Source of the DNA: a virus
DNA length: 23,870 nucleotides
Virus record (IMG/VR): IMGVR_UViG_3300023180_000401
Coordinates: 1-23,870 of that record
Direction: 5' to 3' (one strand)
Positions 1-5,669 of the stretch are shown in pieces; positions within the stretch are counted from its first letter, which is position 1; every line of letters starts with the position of its first letter. The notes beneath the pieces are model-generated. The model saw only the letters and a program-made list of their open reading frames with translations. It did no database searches and was not told where the DNA came from. Position numbers and translations under genes: made by a program.

Positions 1-70
1 AAGGACCTGCCATTGCAGCGCCAGCGAAAAGGGGAGCAGCAGCCAGAGCTGCGAATGCGGATTTAATCAT
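1..70 (-). CDS. Secreted protein, N-terminus only (runs off the window)
   Basis: Only the first 23 codons are present, starting at the ATG at 70-68 and open at base 1. The visible peptide begins MIKSAFAALAAAPLFAGAAM and reads like a signal peptide: basic Lys3, an Ala/Leu-rich hydrophobic core and an AMA-G end that fits signal peptidase cleavage. A GAGG Shine-Dalgarno about 9 bases upstream supports the start. Small exported or outer-membrane-like proteins with similar leaders occur in cyanophages, but the mature part is missing, so no function is assigned. Confidence 0.7.
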   Translation of the reverse strand, partial: MIKSAFAALAAAPLFAGAAMAGP

Positions 71-271
71 TTGAAAATACCTCGTAGAATTTTTACTTGT
101 GGAATGGTTACCCACAGATGTTGGTCGGATCGACTTCCGACGCTTGCTAATCATAACAGATCCCGTTGCGAGTAATTGAGGCATTGGTGCTGTTATCCAA
201 CTGGCACATGTGACAGTTGTAATATATGTATACAAGAAGTATACAAATGTCAGGTAGTGATAACCTGACAA
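71..271 (-). other. Noncoding gap with two hairpins
   Basis: I see no gene in these 201 bases between tRNA-Ser and the secreted protein. On the minus strand the tRNA is followed at once by an 8-bp hairpin (arms 248-255 and 263-270, 7-base loop) with only a weak T-rich tail, which could be a tRNA 3' processing signal or weak terminator. Next comes an inverted repeat of two GTATAC palindromes (228-233 and 239-244). No TTGACA-type promoter was found for the gene at 70, so it is either read through from the tRNA or uses an unrecognised promoter; its leader would then be long. Confidence 0.5.
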
Positions 272-356
272 CGGAGAGTCAGGGATTCGAACCCTGGAAG
301 GTGTTACCCTTGCCTGTTTTCAAGACAGGTGCCTTAAACCACTCGACCAACTCTCC
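272..356 (-). tRNA. tRNA-Ser (UGA)
   Basis: An 85-nt tRNA folds with a GGAGAGU/ACUCUCC acceptor stem, a D-arm, a CCTGT/ACAGG anticodon stem with loop CTTGAAA (anticodon UGA), the long variable arm typical of serine tRNAs, and a T-arm with loop TTCGAAT. The discriminator is G, as expected for Ser. CCA is not encoded. It lies 3 bases after the stop of the 52-residue gene and is probably cotranscribed from the promoter at 542-570. Confidence 0.95.
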
Positions 357-359
357 AAG

Positions 360-518
360 TCAGTCAGGATACCCATCGTCATCGTCAAATACAGGAGTGC
401 ATTTGGCAATCTCATCATAGGACAAATAAGTTTCAGTATCCGAATAAATTTCACTTTCAAGTTCATTCACTATTTTTTTAAGATCTTGAATAAGATTCTT
501 AAGTTTGTCTCGATCCAT
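360..518 (-). CDS. Small acidic conserved phage protein (52 aa)
   Basis: ATG at 518-516, TGA at 362-360. The protein begins MDRDKLKNLIQDLKKIVNEL, a lysine-rich amphipathic helix that may form a coiled coil, and ends in a very acidic tail (VFDDDDGYPD). Short proteins of this layout, with a DDDDGYPD-like end, are familiar from T4-like cyanophages, but no function is known to me. It lies directly behind a strong promoter (542-570), with 23 bases between the -10 box and the ATG and no Shine-Dalgarno. It is followed after 3 bases by tRNA-Ser, so both are likely on one short transcript. Confidence 0.75.
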   Translation of the reverse strand: MDRDKLKNLIQDLKKIVNELESEIYSDTETYLSYDEIAKCTPVFDDDDGYPD

Positions 519-541
519 AGTTTTGTTCGGATACTAAAAGA

Positions 542-570
542 ATGATAGCATAGTGTTAGTAGTTTGTCAA
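542..570 (-). promoter_or_regulatory. Sigma-70-type promoter for the 52-aa gene and tRNA-Ser
   Basis: On the minus strand, exact TTGACA at 570-565, a 17-base spacer and TATCAT at 547-542. It sits in the gap after the RimK-like gene (stop 583-581). The predicted start point is near 535. Confidence 0.8.
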
Positions 571-580
571 GAGGGGTAAA

Positions 581-1471
581 TTAATTAGCACACCTAAGTT
601 TGGTGTAGGCAAATACCTTTTCTGGTACGTTAATATCTAGTGCTGATTCAAATCCTTTGAATCCTGGGGAAGAGTTTGCTTCACAGATTCTATATCCATC
701 AGGATGGAATAAAAGATCAACACCAGCAATATCAAGGTCAAGAACTTTTGCAACTTGAATAGCAAGCATTTCCATTTCGTCGTCAACATCGTATGCCTCT
801 CCTTGTCCTCCACGAGAGATATTGGCTTTGAATGAACCATCTGTAGAGGTACGTTGCATGGCACCGATTACTCGACCACCAATAACAATCACACGAAGAT
901 CTCTTCCTTCTGAATGTTTAATGTACTCTTGAATGATCATGCTAGTTTTACTATCTAGCGAAGAAATAAGTTCCGATAGATCTTCAAACTGTTTAGCATT
1001 CTCACACAGATATACACCAGCACCATGAGAACCAGTGATTACTTTAAGCACACAAGGAAATCCTACTTGTTTCTCAACTAATTCTGCTTTACAAGGAAAA
1101 CGAGTAAGCAACGTTTTGGGGATAGGAAGTCCTGCCTGTGCCAGAATTTGGTTGGCATACATCTTATCCTTCGATGCTTCAATAGAATTAGAGTTTGGTA
1201 TCGTAGGTACATTCAATCTTTCAAATTGTCTGAGAACACTGAGATTAAAGTAACCAGTACCGCTACCAGTACGAGCAAGTAGTCCATCAGGGAGAGGAAC
1301 AATATCGTTACGATATCGAATAGATTTACGGTCATCTCTAGAAACAATTAAATCAATTTCGTCAGCAAATACTACAGAAAAATCAATTCCCTGTTTATCT
1401 GCTTCTTCAATAAACCGTTCACGTTCATATATCTCAGTAGTGAGACGATTACCAAGCATCCAAAGTTTCAT
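581..1471 (-). CDS. RimK-like ATP-grasp ligase
   Basis: A 296-residue protein of the RimK / ribosomal protein S6-glutamate ligase type. RimK enzymes use ATP to add glutamate residues to the C-terminus of a protein or to a small molecule. Visible signatures: an N-terminal pre-ATP-grasp region (1-100), ATP-binding Lys143 and the loop SHGAGV (148-153), IQEYI near 180, Arg/Asp in GRDLRV (189-194), and the metal site GVDLL (250-254) with CEANSSPGFKG (263-273; Glu264, Asn266), close to the canonical RimK motif. Length is near that of bacterial RimK (about 300). The ATG overlaps the upstream stop as ATGA, so translation is probably coupled to the secreted HExxH gene. Whether it targets host S6, another protein or a peptide cannot be told. 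Confidence 0.85.
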   Translation of the reverse strand: MKLWMLGNRLTTEIYERERFIEEADKQGIDFSVVFADEIDLIVSRDDRKSIRYRNDIVPLPDGLLARTGSGTGYFNLSVLRQFERLNVPTIPNSNSIEASKDKMYANQILAQAGLPIPKTLLTRFPCKAELVEKQVGFPCVLKVITGSHGAGVYLCENAKQFEDLSELISSLDSKTSMIIQEYIKHSEGRDLRVIVIGGRVIGAMQRTSTDGSFKANISRGGQGEAYDVDDEMEMLAIQVAKVLDLDIAGVDLLFHPDGYRICEANSSPGFKGFESALDINVPEKVFAYTKLRCAN

Positions 1472-2136
1472 TTAATAAAACCGTTTTCTTGTAACCACTT
1501 ACGAGTAAGTGGGGTTGGTGTGTAGTCAGTCCACATTGTACCAGCAGCACATGACTTAAGTGCTTTGAGAGTCATACCTTCAGTACGACCTGCCCACGCT
1601 GCTTCTGCTTCCCAAGGGACAGCAGATTTAGGATAGGTCTTTTCTACCATTTCTCGCCAGATAGAGGGCACTTTTTCCTCTGGCATAATGATGGCAATCA
1701 TAGAGTTTTCGATAGAACCTGCCATGCAGTCCTGAGCAGCGTGCCATCCTTCATGACGCATTACTGACATGAGAGTTGAGTATCTACCAACTAAGGCATC
1801 ATTAAGATAAAAGTTATTGCTAACAGTATGATACACACCACGGTGCCCAGGAGGAAAGTACTTAGAAGGAGCGAGATAAACCTTGACTCCAATGGCATTA
1901 GACGCTGTAACCAATTCATTGAATTCCTTAGCAATACTAGGTGACATAGGATACTTTTTATAGTAATTCGCTATGTCTTTATCGTTTTTAATTTCAACGA
2001 CACCATCAGTGCATTCTCCGAGGATCAGGCAACCCATGGCATCCATAGTGTACCACCCCTTTGTCGGTTTGGCAAGGGCGACTTGAGGTAACATCAGTAA
2101 TGATACACCTAGCGCCATAATTGTTTTTTTAATCAT
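1468..2136 (-). CDS. Secreted protein with HExxH (HEGWH) motif, candidate zinc peptidase
   Basis: 222 residues. Residues 1-22 form a signal peptide (MIKK, hydrophobic core, ALA before Lys23), so the protein should leave the cytoplasm. At 125-136 lies VMRHEGWHAAQD; His128-Glu129 and His132 match the HExxH zinc-binding and catalytic pattern of metallopeptidases in a helical setting. A possible third ligand is in EAEAAWAGRTEG (about 197-208), where an acidic residue follows about 65 residues later as in gluzincin-like enzymes; that is a guess. Four cysteines are candidates for disulfides. It overlaps both neighbours by 4 bases (ATGA), placing it in one operon with the 132-aa protein and the RimK-like ligase. 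Peptidase activity is inferred from the motif only. Confidence 0.75.
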   Translation of the reverse strand: MIKKTIMALGVSLLMLPQVALAKPTKGWYTMDAMGCLILGECTDGVVEIKNDKDIANYYKKYPMSPSIAKEFNELVTASNAIGVKVYLAPSKYFPPGHRGVYHTVSNNFYLNDALVGRYSTLMSVMRHEGWHAAQDCMAGSIENSMIAIIMPEEKVPSIWREMVEKTYPKSAVPWEAEAAWAGRTEGMTLKALKSCAAGTMWTDYTPTPLTRKWLQENGFIK

Positions 2137-2531
2137 TTTGATCCAAGAGAAAAAGAAGAAAGTCCCCGTTTGTCAACATTAATGACTTTATCAATGACCC
2201 CATTGATAAAGACAATTTTAAGTTCAGGATAAGGAACATAATATGCGTCCCATACAGAAGGGTATACTCTGATGGTATCGGTAATATAGCATGGGACAAC
2301 TCTCCCATGGTTACCGTTTGGTACAGATTCAAAAGTGTTCCATGGTGCAGTCCTTTCTTCTTCAGGAACATCTACAAAATCATGAGTACCTGAGTAGTCG
2401 ATTTCATACAATTGACCCGATGGAGAAATCCAATATTCTGCCATACTGCATACTAAATCTTTTGTCTGTAAATCTTTATGGAACCCAGGTCCAAGATCAT
2501 AAGAGGACCTGATAGTATCGAACATTCCCAT
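2133..2531 (-). CDS. Conserved phage protein of unknown function (132 aa)
   Basis: Begins MGMFDTIRSSYDLGPGFHKD and then has a Tyr/Asp-rich domain with YWISPSGQLYEIDYSGT. Proteins starting with this MFD...LGPGF block are common in cyanophages and some other phages; I know of no assigned function. No signal peptide or membrane segment is visible. It is the first gene after the perfect promoter at 2555-2583, with 23 bases between the -10 box and the ATG and no Shine-Dalgarno; a second in-frame ATG lies two codons on. Its stop overlaps the next start as ATGA, heading the operon with the HExxH protein and the RimK-like ligase. Confidence 0.8.
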   Translation of the reverse strand: MGMFDTIRSSYDLGPGFHKDLQTKDLVCSMAEYWISPSGQLYEIDYSGTHDFVDVPEEERTAPWNTFESVPNGNHGRVVPCYITDTIRVYPSVWDAYYVPYPELKIVFINGVIDKVINVDKRGLSSFSLGSK

Positions 2532-2554
2532 GCAGATAATCTAAGTGCAACCTC

Positions 2555-2583
2555 ATTATATAGAAAAAAAGGAGGGGTGTCAA
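2555..2583 (-). promoter_or_regulatory. Perfect-consensus promoter with its -35 in a terminator loop
   Basis: TTGACA at 2583-2578, 17-base spacer, TATAAT at 2560-2555: both boxes exact. The -35 hexamer is exactly the loop of the terminator at 2564-2591, and the spacer holds that terminator's right arm and T-tract. The start point should fall near 2548, downstream of the hairpin. It drives the operon 2531-581. Confidence 0.88.
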
Positions 2584-2591
2584 CCCCCCCT
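2564..2591 (-). terminator. Rho-independent terminator overlapping a promoter
   Basis: On the minus strand an 8-bp stem (left arm 2591-2584, right arm 2577-2570, one G-U pair), a six-base loop reading TTGACA, then seven T (2570-2564). It would end transcripts from the petE cluster and from the promoter at 2618-2646. Confidence 0.85.
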
Positions 2592-2617
2592 GTTGCCTTC
2601 CTTCACACGGAAGTTAA

Positions 2618-2646
2618 ATTATACCATAAAATTAAACAAGTGTCAA
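2618..2646 (-). promoter_or_regulatory. Second perfect-consensus promoter, upstream in tandem
   Basis: TTGACA at 2646-2641, 17-base spacer, TATAAT at 2623-2618. It lies just after the stop of the 55-aa gene (2652-2650). Its start point (about 2611) is only some 47 bases before the end of the terminator T-tract, so most transcripts should be tiny unless the terminator is read through. Confidence 0.82.
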
Positions 2647-2649
2647 CCC

Positions 2650-2817
2650 TTACTTTGTGTAAGTGTGTCCACGATAATTAAAGGTGCCGTGAGTTTCCTT
2701 TGGTTCATGACTACCGATGCAAAATTCACAACCACGATATGCAGTATGTGAGATTTGAGCATCGTGAAGAGCAGATGCCTTTTGGATCTGCTTCTTAATC
2801 AGTTGAAGGGTATTCAT
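2650..2817 (-). CDS. Small Cys/His-containing protein, DUF4278-like end (55 aa)
   Basis: ATG at 2817-2815 behind a good GGAG Shine-Dalgarno, TAA at 2652-2650. The N-terminus is a basic helix (MNTLQLIKKQIQKASALHDA). The C-terminal half contains CEFC (30-33), two His and ends FNYRGHTYTK. The YRGxxY pattern with a preceding Cys/His stretch resembles the short DUF4278 domain seen in cyanobacteria and cyanophages; metal binding is possible but not shown. Last gene of the psbA-petE small-gene run before the terminator. Confidence 0.75.
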   Translation of the reverse strand: MNTLQLIKKQIQKASALHDAQISHTAYRGCEFCIGSHEPKETHGTFNYRGHTYTK

Positions 2818-2881
2818 TTTAGTACTCCTAAAGAAATGGGTGAGTGTTAAATCTCCCGTTCCTTCAGTCGGCTTTTGCGTC

Positions 2882-3070
2882 TTACTTTCCTACTTTAAAA
2901 CAGGCAGGATCAGTACCTCTAATAAAAACAGAGATGAAAGATAACTTTTCTTCTCTTGTCAGAAGTTCTGATCTCCATACACCACTACTCAACCAATCAA
3001 AATCATCACAATTCATGAGCATTCTGGTGTCGGGTTGTGACGTTGCTAGAACTAATGAGAGTAGAAACAT
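2882..3070 (-). CDS. Small exported protein (62 aa)
   Basis: Starts MFLLSLVLATS, a short hydrophobic leader that may be a signal peptide or membrane anchor, followed by PDTRMLMNCDDFDWLSSGVW and an acidic/basic helix ending DPACFKVGK. Two cysteines (Cys21, Cys57 by count) could form one disulfide in the periplasm. Small proteins with this PDTRML..C..FDWL layout occur in marine T4-like cyanophages, function unknown. It lies 27 bases after the upstream 47-aa gene in the petE cluster. There is no clear Shine-Dalgarno. Confidence 0.65.
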   Translation of the reverse strand: MFLLSLVLATSQPDTRMLMNCDDFDWLSSGVWRSELLTREEKLSFISVFIRGTDPACFKVGK

Positions 3071-3097
3071 AAGATGAACGATCCGTTCCGAGTCGGC

Positions 3098-3241
3098 TTA
3101 CTTGCGTTCGCTATTCGAAAATAGCGAATGAACGTATGGATGCTTTGCATCCTTTTTATTTATGATAGGTGGTCTGTATATTTGTGGCCAAGTATCATGA
3201 ATGATCTCGACCAGTTTGTAAGGTGTTTGTTCTTCTATCAC
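3098..3241 (-). CDS. Small protein, GTG start (47 aa)
   Basis: The GTG at 3241-3239 overlaps the upstream TGA as GTGA, and the frame stays open to TAA at 3100-3098. The product begins MIEEQTPYKLVEIIHDTWPQ, with a Trp/Pro-rich centre (IYRPPI) and a basic tail. No known family. The 4-base overlap and exact fit between neighbours support a real gene. Its 3' end contains a strong hairpin (arms 3107-3115 and 3120-3128, TTCG loop on this strand). Confidence 0.55.
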   Translation of the reverse strand: MIEEQTPYKLVEIIHDTWPQIYRPPIINKKDAKHPYVHSLFSNSERK

Positions 3242-3348
3242 GGATTGTGATTTTTAGATTCTTTAATTTTATTGTATCCCCATACGACAGCAGTGCCGAT
3301 GCCGATACCTACGACGCAACAGATAATCATGTGTTCAATGTGATGCAT
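3238..3348 (-). CDS. Tiny membrane protein after petE (36 aa)
   Basis: The ATG at 3348-3346 directly follows the petE stop (3351-3349). The peptide MHHIEHMIICCVVGIGIGTA continues as one hydrophobic helix (about residues 7-25) and ends with a basic, polar tail, predicting a single-span membrane peptide. The His-rich N-terminus (MHHIEH) and the Cys pair are notable next to a copper protein, but any link to copper is speculation. The next gene overlaps it by 4 bases (GTGA). Confidence 0.6.
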   Translation of the reverse strand: MHHIEHMIICCVVGIGIGTAVVWGYNKIKESKNHNP

Positions 3349-3672
3349 TTAATTTACAGTAATGTGACCAATCATTCCCGCACCTTTGTGAGGATCGCAC
3401 CAAAAGGTATACTCACCAGGAACATCAAAGGAAATGTCAAAGGATTCTCCAGGAGAAAATGCCAGACCTGTGTGGCTGAGCTCGGGATGACCATCAACAA
3501 CGACATTGTGAGGAGGTAGCACATTATTGACAAAATGGACGCTATCACCAGCACTGATTGTAATTTCTGATGGTTCAAAGACCAGTCCTCCATTGTAACC
3601 CATTTGTACATCTACTGCCCAAGCGGGAAGGGCAAAGAACAGAGTTGCGATGAATGCGAAAAGGAACTTCAT
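3349..3672 (-). CDS. petE: Plastocyanin
   Basis: 107 residues: a signal peptide (1-19, ending AWA) and a mature type I copper domain of about 88 residues, shorter than the usual 97-99. It carries electrons from cytochrome b6f to photosystem I in the thylakoid lumen. The four copper ligands are visible: His55 (PPHNVV), Cys92, His95 and Met100 in FWCDPHKGAGM. The start overlaps the upstream stop as ATGA. It lies two genes behind psbA, so the phage supplies both a PSII core protein and a soluble carrier during infection. petE is a known auxiliary gene of marine cyanophages. Confidence 0.95.
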   Translation of the reverse strand: MKFLFAFIATLFFALPAWAVDVQMGYNGGLVFEPSEITISAGDSVHFVNNVLPPHNVVVDGHPELSHTGLAFSPGESFDISFDVPGEYTFWCDPHKGAGMIGHITVN

Positions 3673-3881
3673 GAAAGTTTATACAACTTCATTATATATG
3701 ATTGTTGATTGTCGTTCCAATGCCTAATAGCATTTGCAACAATCGCAACGTTCGTAATTAGATAGGTGAGAAAGATAAAAGTACGAAGAATTGCAACAAT
3801 GTTCGCTTCTCTGTCTGTCTTTCCACTCTTCTCTCCAAGGGCAAGTGCCCACAATCTCCATGCGGTTTTTCGTTTTCCCAT
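3669..3881 (-). CDS. Small membrane protein between psbA and petE (70 aa)
   Basis: The ATG at 3881-3879 directly follows the T-tract of the psbA terminator; a longer frame upstream would run through the hairpin and is unlikely. The N-terminus MGKRKTAWRLWALALGEKSG is basic, followed by a charged linker (KTDREAN) and one membrane helix (about 28-50), then a polar tail. The MGKRKTAWRLWALALGEK block is a familiar small protein beside psbA in marine cyanophages, function unknown. The end overlaps petE as ATGA. It is led by the promoter at 3910-3938 and has no Shine-Dalgarno. Confidence 0.8.
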   Translation of the reverse strand: MGKRKTAWRLWALALGEKSGKTDREANIVAILRTFIFLTYLITNVAIVANAIRHWNDNQQSYIMKLYKLS

Positions 3882-3909
3882 AAAAAAAGAGGAGGTCTTA
3901 GACCCCCTC
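3882..3909 (-). terminator. psbA terminator
   Basis: Minus strand: a 9-bp stem (left arm 3909-3901, right arm 3897-3889, one G-U), 3-base loop, then T7 (3888-3882). The base of the stem abuts the -10 box of the next promoter (3915-3910). A promoter start near 3903 lies inside the left arm, so transcripts begun there cannot form the whole hairpin. Confidence 0.88.
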
Positions 3910-3938
3910 AGTATAGCAACGATTAAGTCAGTTGTCAA
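3910..3938 (-). promoter_or_regulatory. Promoter for the 70-aa gene and petE, overlapping the psbA stop
   Basis: TTGACA at 3938-3933, 17-base spacer, TATACT at 3915-3910. The psbA stop TGA (3937-3935) is inside the -35 hexamer. Confidence 0.82.
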
Positions 3939-5014
3939 CCAATGGAAGGAGCAGTCAGAGCAACAGGAGTTGCTTCAACAGATGCCAGATCCAGAGGGAA
4001 GTTGTGAGCGTTGCGCTCGTGCATTACCTCAAAACCGAGGTTAGCACGGTTGAGAATGTCTGCCCAAGTGTTGATGACACGCCCTTCGTTGTCAAGGAGT
4101 GACTGGTTAAAGTTAAACCCATTGAGGTTGAATGCCATCGTGGAGACACCCAGTGCCGCGAACCAAATTCCCACGACAGGCCATGCTGCGAGGAAGAAGT
4201 GTAGCGAGCGAGAATTGTTGAAGGATGCATACTGGAAGATCAGACGACCAAAGTAACCATGAGCAGCAACAATGTTATAGGTTTCTTCTTCTTGACCGAA
4301 CTTGTAACCATAGTTTTGGGATTCTACTTCAGTCGTTTCACGAACGAGTGAAGACGTAACCAAACTTCCGTGCATAGCACTAAACAAGCTGCCACCAAAT
4401 ACCCCAGCCACGCCAAGCATATGGAACGGATGCATAAGGATATTGTGTTCTGCTTGGAAGACGAGCATGTAGTTAAACGTACCCGAGATTCCGAGAGGCA
4501 TTGCATCAGAGAAGGAACCCTGACCGAAAGGATAGACAAGGAACACTGCAGAAGCAGCGGCAACAGGAGCAGAATAAGCAACACAGATCCAAGGACGCAT
4601 ACCCAGACGGTATGAGAGTTCCCATTCACGACCCATGTAAGCATAGATACCAATCAGAAAATGGAAGACGACCAATTGGAATGGTCCACCATTATATAGC
4701 CACTCATCGAGTGACGCTGCTTCCCAGATGGGATAGAAGTGAAGACCAATAGCATTGGAACTGGGGACGACAGCACCAGAGATGATGTTATTACCCCACA
4801 TAAGTGAACCAGCGACGGGTTCACGGATGCCATCGATGTCCACAGGGGGAGCACCGATGAAAGCGATGATGAAACACGTTGCTGCTGCAAGCAGCGTAGG
4901 AATCATCAGAACACCGAACCAACCCACATAGAGGCGGTTGTCGGTGCTAGTAACCCAGTTGCAAAACTGTTCCCAGGTAGAATTAGAGCGTTGTTGTGAA
5001 AGTGTAGCAGTCAT
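3935..5014 (-). CDS. psbA: Photosystem II reaction-centre protein D1
   Basis: A complete 359-residue D1. It binds the PSII pigments, QB and the Mn4CaO5 cluster in the thylakoid membrane; phage copies replace D1 lost to photodamage during infection. All classical positions are intact: Tyr161 (YZ), Asp170, Glu189, His190, His198, His215, His272, His332, Glu333, His337, Asp342 and the Ala344 processing site (NFPLDLA). Residue 130 is Glu, as in the high-light D1:2 form. There is no intron. The tail after 344 (15 residues) differs from usual host tails. It has its own promoter region (5184-5217), a 169-base leader and a terminator. A Shine-Dalgarno is not obvious. Confidence 0.98.
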   Translation of the reverse strand: MTATLSQQRSNSTWEQFCNWVTSTDNRLYVGWFGVLMIPTLLAAATCFIIAFIGAPPVDIDGIREPVAGSLMWGNNIISGAVVPSSNAIGLHFYPIWEAASLDEWLYNGGPFQLVVFHFLIGIYAYMGREWELSYRLGMRPWICVAYSAPVAAASAVFLVYPFGQGSFSDAMPLGISGTFNYMLVFQAEHNILMHPFHMLGVAGVFGGSLFSAMHGSLVTSSLVRETTEVESQNYGYKFGQEEETYNIVAAHGYFGRLIFQYASFNNSRSLHFFLAAWPVVGIWFAALGVSTMAFNLNGFNFNQSLLDNEGRVINTWADILNRANLGFEVMHERNAHNFPLDLASVEATPVALTAPSIG

Positions 5015-5183
5015 TTTGATTAAAAGGATAGTAAGACCATCAGGGAAATGGTGGAGATACTATGCTCCCGTCACCCTCAGACGGGATATGAAGGACGGAT
5101 TGGTAACCCTGCCTAGTCCTGGTCAAGCGGCAGGGGTTGTCACAACTTGTAAAGAAAATTTACATTTCTTAACGTTGTTGATG
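5015..5183 (-). promoter_or_regulatory. Structured psbA leader
   Basis: 169 bases between the TATAAATA box and the psbA ATG hold no gene. On the minus strand I see: a long imperfect stem of AACCCCTGCC against GGCAGGGTT (roughly 5137-5104), a 6-bp hairpin CCCGTC/GACGGG (5085-5080 with 5072-5067, 7-base loop) and a 5-bp hairpin ACCAT/ATGGT about 25 bases before the ATG. This is the longest leader here, and others are near 20 bases, so RNA-level control of D1 synthesis or stability is plausible. Confidence 0.55.
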
Positions 5184-5217
5184 TATTTATACTAGCACCT
5201 GACTAGCGGTTTGTCAA
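5184..5217 (-). promoter_or_regulatory. psbA promoter: early-type and late-type boxes superimposed
   Basis: TTGACA (5217-5212), 17-base spacer, TAGTAT (5194-5189), running into a T4-type late box TATAAATA (5191-5184). psbA could thus be transcribed both by unmodified host RNA polymerase and later by the phage late sigma (gp55) system. The -35 contains the stop codon of the 47-aa gene. Confidence 0.75.
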
Positions 5218-5357
5218 GGGGTCAGATGCAAGTTCTTTAGGACAGCAGGTAAGTTCATGTGCCCATGGAAGTAGCCAGCAACAATGGTCGCCAACACCAG
5301 CAATACTAGCACAACCAGCGTCAGTGTCAAGGGGACCCTGGTATCTTTAGTATCCAT
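5214..5357 (-). CDS. Small membrane protein upstream of psbA (47 aa)
   Basis: ATG at 5357-5355, TGA at 5216-5214. A short charged start (MDTKDTR) is followed by an unbroken Leu/Val/Thr-rich helix (about 8-30) and a tail GYFHGHMNLPAVLKNLHLTP. One membrane span is predicted, with two His near the membrane edge. It overlaps the upstream gene by 11 bases. A TTGACA also occurs within it (5330-5325) with a weaker -10 (TAGTAT after 16 bases), which could be an extra psbA promoter. Function unknown. Confidence 0.7.
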   Translation of the reverse strand: MDTKDTRVPLTLTLVVLVLLVLATIVAGYFHGHMNLPAVLKNLHLTP

Positions 5358-5508
5358 ACCAGAAATCTTCCCAATCCTCATCTGTCGCTTCGTAAATGGG
5401 ACAGGGTTCTTCCATTAAAAGATCATTCTTTGCTTGTGCAACACGTTCTCTTAATTTTTTATAGTCATCCTCATCCATGAGGTTGTCGATAAAATCCAAA
5501 TCCTTCAT
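5347..5508 (-). CDS. Small acidic protein (53 aa)
   Basis: ATG at 5508-5506, TAA at 5349-5347. Sequence starts MKDLDFIDNLMDEDDYKKLR and ends EDWEDFWYGY; strongly acidic with aromatic residues at the end and a likely helix in the middle. It overlaps the upstream stop as ATGA and the downstream gene by 11 bases. No family or function known to me, although acidic microproteins like this are common in cyanophage early regions. Confidence 0.7.
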   Translation of the reverse strand: MKDLDFIDNLMDEDDYKKLRERVAQAKNDLLMEEPCPIYEATDEDWEDFWYGY

Positions 5509-5669
5509 TGATTGTACTCAGCTAAAAGGTCCAAAATTCGATTCAAAGAATCATGGGCACCATCATGCCAATCTGCATTCTTAGCATAATGCGTACCGTT
5601 ATAAAGCTCTTGCTTTATCTTGTAAATCCTAGATTGAATATCAATCTTGGTTACTTTTCCGCTTGGCAT
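5505..5669 (-). CDS. Small conserved phage protein (54 aa)
   Basis: MPSGKVTKIDIQSRIYKIKQ then ELYNGTHYAKNADW and a Leu-rich helix ending LLAEYNQ. Start chosen at 5669 because AAGGAG lies at a proper distance; the ATG just before it (5672) is also in frame. It overlaps the upstream gene's end by 29 bases and the next start as ATGA. The pattern V(T/S)K..IQ.RIYKIKQELYNG is familiar from cyanophage small proteins, without known function. Confidence 0.7.
   Translation of the reverse strand: MPSGKVTKIDIQSRIYKIKQELYNGTHYAKNADWHDGAHDSLNRILDLLAEYNQ

Noticed and set aside
226-270. Repeats near tRNA-Ser as an att site or CRISPR
   Set aside because: The short inverted repeats fold as hairpins; there are no spaced direct repeats, integrase gene or host junction.
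2148-2176. TTGACA on the minus strand at 2176-2171
   Set aside because: There is no -10 at 16-18 bases and it is inside a coding region, so it is chance.
3126-3165. Hairpin GGATGC-TTT-GCATCC followed by T-rich sequence on the plus strand
   Set aside because: It looks like a plus-strand terminator, but no plus-strand gene exists here; on the minus strand it is coding.
3935-5014. Group I intron in psbA, as in some cyanophages
   Set aside because: The reading frame is continuous over all 359 residues.
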